A DNA stretch of 64,000 nucleotides, from positions 13,715,628 to 13,779,627 of the forward strand of contig NC_087075.1 of the NCBI RefSeq assembly GCF_026151205.1, read 5' to 3'. The notes below the pieces were generated by a model. That model saw only the letters and a list, made by a program, of their open reading frames with translations. It was not told the DNA's origin and searched no databases. The number at the start of each line of letters is the position of its first letter. The stretch's first letter is position 1. Source of the stretch: Bolinopsis microptera. Its lineage: Eukaryota > Ctenophora > Tentaculata > Lobata > Bolinopsidae. This document shows, piece after piece, positions 1-13,289 of this stretch. A program made the translations under genes and the position numbers.

Positions 1-1315
1 ACAGTACAGAGTTTTGTTATTAACAATAACTTAAAGTTATTTGCTGGTAGTTTTAGTTTAAAACTTTCACTATCAGCGTAGCTCACTGAATGAATTTTAT
101 TACAATTCCAATTTCTCTGCTTCTTAAGATTATCTGGCTTATCTTCGTTTTCCATGAATCAAGTAATTGCATGAATAAAGTATGACTAGATGTTAAATAT
201 TGTTGCCAATATTTTTGTGTGGGAAACAGTTGCTTCACTAGTTGTTACCAGCGTGTTCAATAGTATTACCCAGATGCCACTGTGTTACTGTGTACATAAA
301 ACTTCCTCACACATTGATTAGGTAAAAGAAAAGTAACATGTTTATAGCTTTATAGGCCACCAGCTGCATGTGAACATGATATTGTTTGAATCAAGGGGCA
401 TAACATACATAAAATCTGCATTCTGCATTTAACATTTGAAAGAAATGAAATTAGCGGGCCAGCAATCCTGCATGTTTGTCTAGCACTCTCTGGGAAGCTA
501 TCACAACTCATTAGCAGAGAATGCATATATAATATATATAATGGATCTCCAGCACAGCAAGCAAATTAATCTGTATAATAAATAATGACGTCATGGTTTT
601 CATAACCTGTGCAGCATGTTGTAACAGCTTGCTTATTTAAAACGTGTTAGAATCGCATATTGGACACCATTAAATGGGGTATCCAAAATTCTGATAGATT
701 TAGATTTTAGAGAAATGTTTTGGCACACCTCTGAATGAACCAGTTCTGTGGAAATTTAACATTATTTGTTATAATCGTTTTAATTTGACGCCAATTTAAC
801 CACAGTTCCTATAGTGTGTAAGTTACAATCAGTATGCACTTAACCTACCTAATATCATATTCTCTAGCATAAAATATGCGTTGCATGCAAGAGCTACCTA
901 TTCTATACTTGTTTAAATTCATGCACGATAGATTTGTCGAACTTCGCAAATCTGCATCCTCTGTACACTTTGCGATCGTGTGTTTTGCTTGCCTTCAGTC
1001 AGTTGCAGCTGTTCAACATAAATCTTTATCTTTCTGTTGTTCAACATCATAAAATGTTCATGGGCTGCTTTTTTGTTCACATAGGTACCCTTAAAAAGTT
1101 GATGTAGATTAATGACTTCTGTTAATCTCATACCACAACACAAGCCCTTTCTCAACGAAAACTCAACCCTTAAAAGCTCAAAGGCCTCTGAAAAAAGTTG
1201 ATTTTTTGGTTTAAAAGTTCTTGGAAAGGTACAAAAGACACACTACACAGAATCTAGTGTTTTCATCGCTAGAACAGTACATTTAGTCAATCTTATAAAT
1301 CATCATACTAGTAAA
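1..1315. other. Intergenic AT-rich DNA, no gene seen
   Basis: No reading frame with coding character and no exon-like block with splice sites was found here. The first exon of the DNAI7 gene that begins at 3,179 must lie somewhere upstream, in this stretch or beyond the window, but I could not identify it. Confidence 0.5.
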
Positions 1316-2999
1316 GGATCTGACGACATTCCCGTCTATATAACTTCCGCCCCGGGGTTTGAGACTTGGAATACCTCAAGGGACCCATTAGAAACAAATT
1401 TGGCTTGGGTAGAAATTTTGGCTATGGGGCAGTTTTGCGCAATTGACCACGCCCTTTTTTGGCGCTTTTGCAACTTTAGAATCAAAATAACTCCGCTTCT
1501 AATTGGAATTAGAAGCTCAGCTTGGCTTTGAAGTTGTTCAGAATCATCACATTTAGGGGGGTAGAGCATAATTTTAAAGTCAACAGACATCGGGTTGTTG
1601 AGTTATGTGACCACACCCTTATTTACCCTCGCGAGTCGTGATTTTCACACTAAATACGAGATATCTCGGCTTCTGATTGAGCTACATGCTCATCCTGGGC
1701 ATTAAAATGCTCAGAATCATCACATTGAGTAGGGTAGACCACAATTTTAAAGTCCTCAGATGTCAGGTTGTTGAGTTATTAGGCCCCAACCTGTTTTTAC
1801 GCTCTTGCGGGTAGCGATTGCAGCGCTTAAAATCAAAATAACTCAGCCTCCAATTGAGGTTAGGAGCAAAACACGGGCAGCAAAATGTTCACAATCATCA
1901 CATTGAGTGGGGTAGAACGTAGTTTCAAAGTCCTCAGACGTCAGGTTGTTGAGTTATTAGGCGGAACCCTATTTTTACGCTCTTGCGAGTCAACACTTAA
2001 AATCAAGATAACTCGGTTCCTGATTAGAGTTAGGAACAAAACTTGGGCATTGAAATGTTCAGAATTATCACATTAAGTGGGGTAGAACTTGGTTTCAAAG
2101 TCTTCAGACGTCAGATTGTTAAGTTATTCGACGGAACCCTATTTTTACGCTCTCGCAAGTAGTGATTCTATGCTTAAAATCAAAATAACTCTGCTCCGGA
2201 TTAGAGTTAGGAATTAAACTTGGGCATGGAAATTTCCAGAATTGTGAACATTTTTATGCCCAAGTTTAGTTCCTAACTCTAATCAGAAGCCGAGATATTT
2301 TGACTTTAAGTGTCCACTCGCGACTTGCGAGAGAGTAAATATTATGGTGTGGGCCTAATAACTCAACAACCTGACGTCTGATGACTTTGAAACTACGTTC
2401 TATCCCACTCAATGTGATAATTGTGAACATTTTGCTGCCCGAGTTTTGCTCCTAACTTCAATTGGAGGCTGAGTTATTTTGATTTTAAGCGCTGCAATCG
2501 CTATCCGCGAGAGCGTAAAAACAGGTTGGGGCCTAATAACTCAACAACCTGACATCTGAGGACTTTGAAATTGTGGTCTACCCTACTCAATGTGATGATT
2601 CTGAACATTTTAATGCCCAGGATGAGCACGTAGCTCAATCAGAAGCCGAGATATTTCGTATTTAGTGTGAAAATCATGACTCGCGAGGGTAAATAAGGGT
2701 GTGGTCACATAACTCAACAACCCGATGTCTGTTGACTTTAAAATTATGCTCTACCCCCCTAAATGTGATGATTCTGAACAACTTTAAAGCCAAGCTGAGC
2801 TTCTAATTCCAATTAGAAGCGGAGTTATTTTGATTCTAAAGTTGCAAAAGCGCCAAAAAAGGGCGTGGTCAATTGCGCAAAACTGCCCCATAGCCAAAAT
2901 TTCTACCCAAGCCAAATTTGTTTCTAATGGGTCCCTTGAGGTATTCCAAGTCTCAAACCCCGGGGCGGAAGTTATATAGACGGGAATGTCGTCAGATCC
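1316..2999. mobile_element. Foldback (long inverted-repeat) element with internal ~175-bp subrepeats
   Basis: The left arm, starting GGATCTGACGACATTCC, is the reverse complement of the right arm ending at 2,999. Pairing continues inward to about 2,066 on the left and 2,240 on the right, leaving a loop of about 170 bases. Each arm is itself built from degenerate direct repeats of about 168-178 bp that share a gttgttgagttatt core (near 1,593, 1,770, 1,945 and 2,115; inverted near 2,357, 2,535 and 2,710). No transposase is present and I saw no clear target-site duplication. This looks like a non-autonomous foldback DNA transposon. Short open frames inside it are by-products. Confidence 0.8.
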
Positions 3000-3178
3000 A
3001 TGACTATACTGTCCTACTGCATCTATACTTATTTTACTAAGATTACGTAGCTAACCTTATCTAGTCACATACACTTAACAAGAATACAGTATCTGCAAGC
3101 GACTAGTAGAGAATATTACCATGATTTTATGGATAACCATTTTCAATCACCATTTCACTTTTCACTCATCACACTCAG

Positions 3179-5037
3179 GGGGGAGGGGGAAAGAAGAAGC
3201 AAAAGGGGCCTAAAAGTAAATTAGATCCCGAAGAGCTTGAGGCAAAACGAGGTGAAATTTATTTGATATTTACTACTTCGAAATTTTTGATCTGCCATAA
3301 TATGAAATTATGTAGTATTTCTTTTGGTCATGAAACATGATACCTACAATTTACGTGCACTCATATTTCAAATAAAAAGCCTCACTGTTGTTGTTGTGTC
3401 AGTTTATGAATAATTTTGCTGTATATTGCATTGTTCAGTTACTGAAATTTTTGATCTGCCATAATATGAAATTATGTAGTATTTTTTGTTGTGATACCTA
3501 CAATTCACATGCACTCATATTTTCGAATAAAAAGCCTCACTTTTGTTCTTGTGTGAGTTTATGAATAATTTTGCTGTATATTACATTGTTCAGTTACTAC
3601 TGAAATCGTATTGATGTGGCTTGCTCAACATACTCGATACCATTGCCAAATGTAACGTCATATCTCGCTGTTGTTAAATATTGAATCTGTAAATATTTTG
3701 AGCACATATTATATGACAATTTCATTGACAATTAAAGATTTCAAATGCTAATTTTATACCTTGATTTGATAACCAATTTATTCATCTGATTTTCAACAGT
3801 TTATGCGTTTTCATTCACCGTGTAAGTGTTTGCTCAAATTAAACACGTTGTAGTAACGTTATTGTAGGGAAAAAAAGCAGGAAAAAAAGCAGCCCCTCTC
3901 GGAGAAACTCCAGATAACATCGAAGAAGAGCAGAGATTAGGTCAGTTGAACACGTGACAATGAGATTGTGGTCATTCATTGGGATAGTGATCATTCATAA
4001 GAATGGTGCACTATGAAAATAAAGTTCACTTCAACAGAGTTCACTGCATTGCAGCAACACAAACACCATCTAATCTCATCACAAAGGAACATTATAACTC
4101 TTAAACCTCTAACTTTCTATGTCCACTTATAATTAATCATTGTGATCAACTACACTTCAGTCAAAAGATGTTATTTGAAGCACTTTACCAGAAGGGATTT
4201 ACTGTTACACAATGTGCATGTGTCATGAGTCACATTCCTTAACTTGTCTCTTCACATCTCCATTATTTGTGTTTATGTAACATCACTTTCAAATTAATTT
4301 TTATCTGGATGATCTCTGTAACATAATTCATAATATTATGTAATATAGTTCAAAGTGTTAATAATATGTTTGTTTTTTACTGGTTTATCCTAATCGGCTG
4401 AAGATTATCATATCTTTTTAATCTAGACAAAGAAGTGTTTCCCTAAATGGACATTAACTAACATTAATTTTATGGGATCCATAGTATTTTGATGGCCAGT
4501 CGTATATCAAGTTTAGTTATTTTGTTGATGATATTATTATAGGTTAGTTACTAAATAATATTTGCTTTAATAACTAAATCATTATTTCCCATCCAGCTGC
4601 TGAACGGGAAGCACAACGAATTGCACTTGAGCAGGAACAGGAGGCCAAAAGAGCAGAAAAAGAAGCCATGGAGGAAATGATGAAACAGGTATGTTATTTG
4701 AAAAAGAATTTTTTGTAAAAGTAGATTGGTTTAATGAGTTGACAACTTGACATAATATTTAGTATGTAGCGCTCAATTTTTTCATATGTGAATATTTTCA
4801 GCAGTGTAAATATTCTATTCGTCATTTTCTATGATCGCTCGATCTGAAAAGTTTCATAATATATAATTTATGTAACTTACATATTTCACATATTTCTTAT
4901 ATCAAATAGGAGGCGGAGCGGTTTGACACGGAGACACAAGTTCTACAGGAGATGTTGAATGAAAATAAGAGTTCATTGAAAGGTGAGAACCGTCGAATTT
5001 GGTACTAAAACTTTTTGTGTTTTAGTTATGGCTGTGA

Positions 5038-5098
<61 letters not shown>

Positions 5099-5099
5099 T

Positions 5100-5176
<77 letters not shown>

Positions 5177-8100
5177 TGTAATCAAGTATAAGTTTTACTT
5201 ATAATAATTTTCCTCGTCCTCTTCTGAACGATTTTCAGAAAACTTCAAAGGATATAATAAGTAAATTTGCTCATCAGATCTGAGAGAACAAGTGAGATCA
5301 CAGAAAATCTGGGACAGATTCCTGTTGTGTAACGGAACACCAGACCCTACCGTACAATCAGAACTCAACACTTTCACCTCACTTTCAATTGATGAGACCA
5401 AGAGCAGGTACTTAAACTTACAACTCACTATTGATTGAGTACATGTTTGGGCAATGTTTTATCTTAAGATGGTTTAGCATAGTTCGTCCGGTTCTCAAGG
5501 TCGAATATATAACATTTCTCGATATTATTGTGTATCATTAAACATGAATTTTGCTTGCTTGAAGATGTTAGAACCAAAAATCAATCGATCAAGAACCAAT
5601 CATGATAAGAAATGATCAATTAGTAGATAAGAAATGATTAATTAAATATCTAATTGATTAAATAATAGTACGAGTCAAGACGTGAGTGGTTGTTTGGGAG
5701 ATGTCGAGCAGGCTTTGGACCTCATCAATGAGCTGGAGGAGGTTATGACCTTGGACAAACAGCTGGAAATCAACGAGGGACACGACAAGTTTAAGGAGGT
5801 TAGCGTTTACCATAACTCCATAATAATTGTGTTGTTTGTTATTCAGCTATTTCACTATTTTAGTGCACAGGAATGTTCTTGTGGAAATCGTATCCTGCGG
5901 TTTTTCATCTAGAAATTGAACAAATTTGTAATTTCATTTCGTGCACATGGTGACAGCTATAGTGATATTACTAACAGCGCTATACTGCAACTATATTGCA
6001 ACTAAACCGCGACCGCGCTGTGTGCTGCCACTATAAAAAAATAGTTAGTTTTTGGGACATTCACAATGCAAGCGACTGTTTTAACTGATGAATTGCATGC
6101 AACAAGCAACTGCAGTTAAAACATGATAATCACATACTCCCATCAACTCATACTTCGTTTGCTACACAACACTAAAAAAGGGCAATAAAATAATAATGTT
6201 AAATTTAATTAGAATTATAATTAAAATTAAGTCAAGTTACAAATGATGTGTTTCAGGGAATAGACAGTCTTCAGGGTCTGATAGAAAATAAGGTTGATAA
6301 CGTTACCTTCAATGTCATGAGGACTGCTGAGAAGTTTGCCGATCCTGACTCGCAGAACTTACTCATCGAAAAGGAGTCACCCAGAGTCAAGTAATGTGAA
6401 AATTATTTTGTTAAGTTATCAACAAGATTATTTAGCCTGGCTTCATTATTCGTGTGAATATCTATTATTCTTATCGCGATAGGATATTAAAATGTAGATA
6501 GGATATTAAAATTCCAACCGGATATTATCCAACTATCAGTATCGACCTGGAGGGGGATATTTATTATTTAAAACATATAAGTGATACGAAAGATTTTTTT
6601 TATCAGTATCGATATTAAAATTATCTGAACAATTTAACCGATAATATTTTTTCTATTTTAATCGATATTTTAACTCTGTACTTTCCAGATTTTCCCTTTG
6701 GGGTAACCTCGCTAAGAATCCCCGTCAAAAAAGCTTCAAGCTGGACACGGACGAATTTCAGATGGAAATCCCTAAATCACTGGCAAACGCTGATGTTGCT
6801 GTGCGCCTGATTCACACTTCTTTTGACTTTTTGAGTCCAAAGGTAATTTATATCACGGGATAGTTAAAATTCGTGGTTCATCATTAATTGATTCAATGAT
6901 TGCACCATCCTTAACTTCGCTCTCCTCAAGATAGCATTTATCACAATTTTTTGTTTCAGTGCAAATCGTTCTTCTCTCAAAAGAAGAAAACACCAATGCC
7001 ATCCAGAGTACCGTCAGCTGCTCATGCTGGTGAACCAAACGAAAATGAAGGAGCAACCGCTAAACCTGCAGATCCCATTGCAGAGGAAACAGCTATTGAA
7101 AATGTAAGACAATAATTTAAGAGGAAAATTCATCTTAACCAAAATAATTGTATCAAGGAATGTACCGCCATACTTATTAGTCCAAATAGTTTCTGGAAAA
7201 TTCGCTGATATGTTACGATTTTCAGGTTCTTCAGGCAGTTGAAAATGAGAATTTGACGGAGAATCAAGATAATAGACCGGCAACTCCCTCCGATGTGGAT
7301 GAAATAGGTTTGATTATAATTAGTTCCTTAGTTGGGCTAAAGTAGATATGCTTCGAAATTTGATTGATTTTCATTACGCCGAGAATCCGTGACCTCTTTT
7401 TAAATATTCGGCAAAATTCCAAGTTCGCTTCAAATTCTATTCTATTATTTTTTATTCTATTTCATTCTATAAACAGGTAATAAGATTAGTTAGTTGGTGA
7501 ACACTTATCTCAATATAAAATTATTTCAGAGGACGAGGATGTAGTAGATCTGCGCGCAATGTCCACTGTGGGAGGAGTAATGTACCTGGACCTGCTCAAA
7601 CTGCCTCCCCAAGCTAAGAAAGTGGGCAACTGGGTCATTCAAGATAGTAAGTGTTTTCAACTCCCTTTTTGCTTTTATCAATGTTTCCTTGTGCCATTAT
7701 AATTGTTTTTGTAAATAAAAGCAGCTGAAACAACTTCCTTTCCACCTCACTAACAAACCCTTGGGCCTTGTCACAGTCACAGAAAATGCACTGGAGCGAA
7801 TACCGAACCCCACACCCGAGGACGAGAAAGAGGAGACAGCTAAGGAGGGAGAGGAGGGTGAGGAGGGCGGGGAGGCGGCTATAACCCAGCTAACTAAGGA
7901 GCTCACCTGGCCTCTTCTAAATATGAGCTTCACTGTGGCCAGCAATGTGAGTAATCTTTAACTAATTGGTTAATGGCTTAATTAATTGATCTGATCATAT
8001 TGTCATATTTTATAAATGTCAAAATATTGTCTTAAATGTAAGATTAATATTTAAAATATTCCACAATGGATATGCAGATAAAGAAAGGTTTCAACTAAGC

Positions 8101-11100
8101 CTAATGTTGCAGGCAGTGTTTACGGAGGAGCCCCAGCTAGCCAGGTGGGAGGATTCCCAGCAGTGCTGGAGGACTGATGGGTTTGAAGAGGTTAACTTTG
8201 ATGATATTAATGGGTCTATCTCCTTCAAGTCACAGTTTATTGGTCCCATCTGTACCTTCCAGGTGAGTTGGTAATTGGGAGGTAATTGGGAAGTAATTGA
8301 TATACATTCAATGATTAAAAATGATTGAGTTCCAATCATTGTCCAGTAATCAGGAAAGTTGTTTTCATAGCAATAATATTGGCAAATATTTCATGTTTCT
8401 CCTCTCTGGTGTACCACGAATATTGCTTTTAAAGCTGTCATTCTATCGAATCGCTTTCCAGTTTCATTTGGTTTGTCAACCACTTTAAATTAAAACCAAG
8501 TATATGTAACAATAGTTAATTATCTAATAATGTGGCTGGAGAGCAATTGAACAATCGTGGTTTTCGCATGTTCTTGACAAGTAACAACTGGCTTTTTTCT
8601 TTATATATCTCTGACATTATAATTTATCATGAATAGTAAGCTATGAACACGAAGTGCATCGCATCAATTTGAAGCGATTGTCGAATTTAAAGTTGCAATT
8701 ATAAAACTTCTTTTCCCTATACCAAACGCAAGGAAGTTATTCCATTAGGTCTAATTAAGCATTCATGGCATGGTCTTTAATTCATTGAAGTGTTAATATG
8801 CAAACAAGAGTCGATAAACATAGTATCTCTGTCGGAGAATGATGTTGTTTTCTTACTTTGACCACCAAAGTCACTCTTTCATAATATTTGTTCAGTAGCG
8901 CGCGAAAATACAAATTTAATAAAAGTATGTATTATTTTGCGCGTTGCTAGGGTAACCCATCTTTACATCTTGTCGATCGAAATTGTGGGATAATTTATTG
9001 CAAGGCTCAACCGATTAACAATTTTCAGAATTAATCATCACCTATAGACAGCATGAGAGTATGCCCTGCCATCTCGTCGTCTCGAAGTGATAATAACGAT
9101 TAACAAAACGTTAAGTTAAAAGTTCCCATCCCACATCGAGATTTCGGACGTTAGCCATAAGTGCAGGGTTTAGATAAGACCACCTGTGCAGTGATTATCA
9201 AAAAATGTAGTCGTACGAATCCGGTGATCTGGATTGGGGCTCCTATAAAAGTCTGGCAACTAAGCATAGTGTCAGCACTAAATTATTTGATGGTTGGCAA
9301 GCCATAGTTCTAGATAGACTAAAATCTAAGATTTTTTCTTCCAAAATATTTTGTAAACGGAATAAGACGGTTATTTCCACGGAGTCTGAGGACCTCAATG
9401 TCCTAAAAGAACATTTTATTATGACTAGCGTAGACAAAGCGAGTAATAATGTTTCCTTTGTCTGTAAGAAATATTATTTAGATAATTTACTGCATGAACT
9501 TTCTTCCACTAGTACTTATCAAGTTTCCACAGATTCTGAAGAAGATATTGTAAGAAGGCATGTGCAATTTTTCCTGAGGTTTAAGATTCCGGTAAATGAT
9601 CTTTCGGTACCATTTATGCACATGTTGCCGAAATTCCATAAACCGACCTTGGATTTCAGGTACATTGCTGCTGGGGTTAAATCTTCCACAAAAGTTCTTT
9701 CTAAGATCCTGAGTGTGGTATTTAAACTGCTTGGTACTACTTTAAAATACCAAGATAATTTTAATTTTAAGTTCTTAGACGCTTCTGGTTATTGGATTGT
9801 CAACAATAAAGACAAAGTGACATCTAACTTAAATTATCTTAATAATACCTGCTCAGCTAAGTCAGTATATTCGTTTGATTTTAAGAAACTTTACACCAAC
9901 CTTCCCCATGATAAACTTATTGAGAAGTTATCATCTTTGATTAAATTATGTTTTGAGGAAAAGAAACTTGATTTTATCAAAATCAACGACCAGTTTCGGG
10001 CAAGATGGTCGGGAGTTAATAAGACTAAGTGGTCTTTTACATGTAGTGACCTGATAGATATGTTTAAATTCTTAATGGATAATATTTATGTTAAGTTTCG
10101 AGGTGTGATCTACAGGCAGGTAATTGGTATCCCAATGGGATGTGATTGTGCCTCTCAGGTCGCTGACCTATTTCTATACTGGTACGAGCATGATTACATT
10201 ACATTGCAAGTTAAAAACAAGAACCCTGTGGTTCACACTTTGAAACATGCTAGTCGATATATTGATGATTTAACTACCCCTAATATCAGTCATAAGACTG
10301 TCGATATAATTTGCAAGGATATTTACCCAGTAGAGTTGAAGATTGTAGTCACAAACTCTAGCATTCTATCTACGACTTTTCTTGATTTAGACATTTATAT
10401 TACGAACAGTCGTTTCTACACTAAATTATATGACAAACGACGTGATTTCAGTTTTAAAGTCGTCACTTTTCCTAACCTTAAATCCAACGTACCTGTGAAA
10501 CCTTCATATGGAATATTTGTAGGTGAACTATATAGGATATGCAAATCCTCCTCTGCCCTCAGTAGTGAATGAATTTATTCATGAGGTTAAATTATTAATC
10601 GATAAACTGATCACCCAGAATTTTGAACGGAAAATCTTACATAGACATCTTAAATTATTTATTAACAGTCAACCAGCGTGCATCTTTAAACACTGGCACA
10701 ATTTCACAGTAAATGACTTCATGTAATTATATTGTGTGTGAGGCCAAACCTTGTAATTCCTTATGCATGTTACCTCGTCCGTGATCTATTCACTTCCCCC
10801 TTTGATCGTTTTGGAACAGTTTTATATCACGTTAACGATTCTTTGGCAGTTTATTATTTAGCTTTCTAGCAGTATATATTTTGTTTTCTATATTCTTTCA
10901 GACTTTTACTTAAGTCTAGTTATACATTACTTTATCATATTTTATCGAACTAAGGTGTAGTATTGCCAGATCCCAGTTCATTTTGTAACGGAGTTTTATA
11001 TTAACAGGAAACGATGTAACAGAGTCGATATATTTTAATGTTGCCATGGGGTGGCAAGTCCCCATACATCGTGGTCCGGTAGTTTCACTGCGTCTTAATA

Positions 11101-12936
11101 TATTTAGTATTCACCACATGAAAGGGGCCGCCAAAGGGCGTGCAATAAAAAGTACTTGTTTTCGGTGTGGACTGTCACATTTTTCACTCCAGCAGATAGC
11201 CATGCACTTTAACATGGCTCATGTATTGCTCCATGAGAACGTGCTTTACAAAAGTTTTTAATAAGGACTATTTTACCAACTAATCCGTCTAAATAACCTC
11301 ATATTGATACCAGAGGACATAAGGAATTAATACCCGATGTTTTTAGGACACATATAACAACATGCCCTTCCAATCCTGGGAAATCAGACCATACGGAGAG
11401 GGGTGTGTAATCTTCACTCTGATCGCTGCCAGCGTCGAACTGGAAATTTCCATCAAAGAAAACGCATGCTGTTTAAATTCTCCAGAAGATATGGAATTGG
11501 ATGGAATCAGGAATAAATGGCTTCCAGCCCACATTCTGATGCAGAAACTGGTGGCTGCAGGGATAAATGTATTCCCGAGTGAAGATGCAGATAAATATGT
11601 CAGCATCTCCGTCAAGGTTAGAAACATTTTAATTATTATTATTACGACCCTGAGTTCGATGGTTAAACTTCTAGCTGGGTCACCAAAATTTGTATCTTCA
11701 TCAATTAAGTTTAAAACAATACGTCTAATATGCATATCATGTTTACGTTAAATACCGCAAACTTCTAAGGAAAGCTTAAACAATTCAGGATGAGGAATTG
11801 GAATCCAGTGTGTATGAGCAGATGGCACTGGCTTCCTCCGCTTTTGCTTTTTCTTGGAGTCGCTGGAATGCTGACTGTGGTAAGATTTTGTTTGGATATT
11901 TTAATCTAATTTTAAGACGTTGTTTGGTGTATTATTGATGATTTAAAGGTTTTATCTGGTTTTATCTGGTTATATCTAGTTTATCAAAGAAGCCAGATAG
12001 ATAAGATGCTTTCGCACTATTTCTCTTTATTTCGATAAGAGTGCAAGTAAAAGCCGTGGAAGTTTTGATGGAAGTTTTGTAGAATGGGATTTTAACCGTC
12101 GACTGAACATTGTTTTAATATTAATTGAAGATATGATATTCAAGAGTTCGAGTAGAAGGTTGTAAAAACTGCTGATCTACCTTCAACATTATCTTCTTGC
12201 TTATAAAGTATTGTCTAATTAATCTATTAATTATTTAATTAATCTATTAATTAGGTGAGAAACGCCAGATCGTCCGAGCAGCGGAGAACTTAACCACGCA
12301 CCCTGTGGATGAAGACATGTGGAAAAATTACAGGTAATTACTTGTCAATTACATTGTCACTATGTAATTGTTTTCAATTTTGTCGGAAATGAAAAGTTAG
12401 ACCGAAATCGAGCAGATTATAATTGATATTTTAACCTATTTGTTTCAGTTGTGAACCGAGAAAAAGTTATGCTCTAAAATGCACTGATGATGACGACGAG
12501 ATGTTCGACGAGAAAGTTGAAGGAACACAGGTGAAGTAATTTATTAGTTTATTGTACACAAATACTGTAATAAAGTTGGTCAAAAAAATATGGAAAGTGG
12601 CTATAACCTGGAGATTCCAGATAAAACAAATAGTTATGATTTCATTGAAATCGAAATTAGTGCAACTAGTTCAAAGGTTGAATCCTTAAACCACATAACC
12701 CCTACAAATTATACATTATACATTATACATTATACATTATACATTATTCATTATATGTTATACATTATATGTTATATACTCACACCATTCCCCCTCAGTT
12801 CCACCCTGATATATTCCACTGTTTGAAAGAGGACGCCAGCTCAAAAGCTGTGGACATCCTATCAAATACCTCCTATACATTTGTGGATAACGTGTCAACT
12901 TGGCTTTTTGCCACCAAAGTGCTGACCTTTTCTTGA
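3179..12936 (+). CDS. DNAI7: DNAI7/CASC1, axonemal dynein intermediate-chain-like protein (18 exons, N-terminus missing)
   Basis: The product belongs to the CASC1/DNAI7 family, axonemal dynein-associated proteins of motile cilia. Exons read by eye: 3179-3251, 3881-3940, 4597-4688, 4910-4982, 5278-5407, 5687-5798, 6257-6390, 6689-6842, 6960-7103, 7226-7307, 7530-7646, 7777-7946, 8113-8262, 11347-11616, 11789-11879, 12255-12333, 12449-12530 and 12799-12936. They join in frame to 716 codons plus TGA, close to the usual family length. The N-terminal part is a Lys/Glu-rich coiled coil (e.g. AEREAQRIALEQEQEAKR). Family-typical stretches follow: QKIWDRFLLCNGTPDP, SLWGNLAKNPR, IPKSLANADVAVRLIHTS, and FQSWEIRPYGEGCVIFTL in the 270-bp exon. 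The first coding exon is not recognised. The least certain junctions are the starts of exons 2 and 6. The intron 8263-11346 holds a retroelement and intron 4983-5277 holds a hexanucleotide repeat. The splice frame is intact throughout, so the gene is probably functional. Confidence 0.88.
3280..3600. repeat. Tandem duplication, ~160-bp unit x2, in DNAI7 intron 1
   Basis: Two diverged adjacent copies, each containing gatctgccataatatgaaa, an aataaaaagcctcac block and atgaataattttgctgtata, occur at about 3,280-3,440 and 3,442-3,600. Confidence 0.75.
5037..5178. repeat. (GTGGTC)n hexanucleotide array in a DNAI7 intron
   Basis: Roughly 24 uninterrupted or near-uninterrupted copies of a GTGGTC unit lie just downstream of the 4,982 donor site. 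The poly-Val and poly-Thr frames on the two strands are artefacts of the period-6 repeat. Confidence 0.9.
9211..10726 (+). pseudogene. Penelope-like reverse transcriptase, frameshifted, inside a DNAI7 intron
   Basis: An open frame runs from after the stop at 9,208 to 10,572, with the first ATG at 9,421. Counted from that ATG, it carries MLPKFHKP (68-75), SFDFKKLYTNLPHDKL (151-166), QVIGIPMGCDCASQVADLF (233-251), SRYIDDL (278-284) and TTFLDLDI (318-325). This order and the LYTNLP, GIPMG and YIDD signatures fit Penelope-like elements better than LTR or LINE RTs. The frame ends at 10,572, but the adjacent frame from 10,523 continues the expected C-terminal helices to 10,726, so a one-base frameshift near 10,550-10,570 is likely. 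No GIY-YIG endonuclease was recognised. The element is in the same orientation as the host gene and is probably dead. Confidence 0.65.
11046..11261 (+). CDS. Short ORF with a single C2H2-like motif, 3' of the Penelope-like RT
   Basis: A 71-codon ATG frame contains CFRCGLSHFSLQQIAMHFNM followed by AH, which fits C-X2-C-X12-H-X4-H. It lies between the broken RT and the 11,347 DNAI7 exon. It may be the remnant of an additional retroelement domain, since zinc-finger motifs near the endonuclease have been described in some Penelope-like elements. It may equally be a chance ORF. There is no independent support for expression. Confidence 0.25.
   Translation: MGWQVPIHRGPVVSLRLNIFSIHHMKGAAKGRAIKSTCFRCGLSHFSLQQIAMHFNMAHVLLHENVLYKSF
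12708..12780. repeat. ATTATACAT-type microsatellite in the last DNAI7 intron
   Basis: About eight tandem copies of a 9-bp unit (attatacat and variants) lie directly upstream of the final acceptor at 12,798. Confidence 0.8.
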
Positions 12937-13271
12937 TTTTAGGGGTTGTTTTTTGGTTGAGTTAGTCGCTGTTAAGTGTTCAAAGCTGTGTGTCGACAAG
13001 AGATTTTCGTTTAAGTGTAGGATTGAATGTTTTGAAGAGAGTCAAGAGTTTTTGCATGCACTTTGGTCTTGCAACCACTTAAACCAGGCGATTTTTATTT
13101 TGAACAGAGAATGTACAGATTAATATCCTGTAAATATTTGTCGACAATTTTTCTCCGCAAATATTCTTGAATGGAAGTTGTACAGTTTTAATATGTAAAT
13201 CTCTTGCACATATGATAAGGATCAAGATCCGAAAGATGATTTATTTCAAATTGTGTTTTGCATTGTATAAT

Positions 13272-13277
13272 AATAAA
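13272..13277 (+). terminator. DNAI7 poly(A) signal
   Basis: An AATAAA lies 336 bp after the DNAI7 stop codon and is the first canonical signal downstream of the stop. Confidence 0.55.
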
Positions 13278-13289
13278 TACAATTTGTAC

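Noticed and set aside
4973-5204. Poly-Val and poly-Thr ORFs on opposite strands
   Set aside because: Both come from the GTGGTC hexamer array inside a DNAI7 intron.
9000-9210. Hammerhead ribozyme expected near a Penelope-like element
   Set aside because: No CTGATGA...GAAA core with a plausible stem II was found in the flanks of the RT.
11343-11735. 130-codon reverse-strand ORF
   Set aside because: Antisense shadow of the 270-bp DNAI7 exon.
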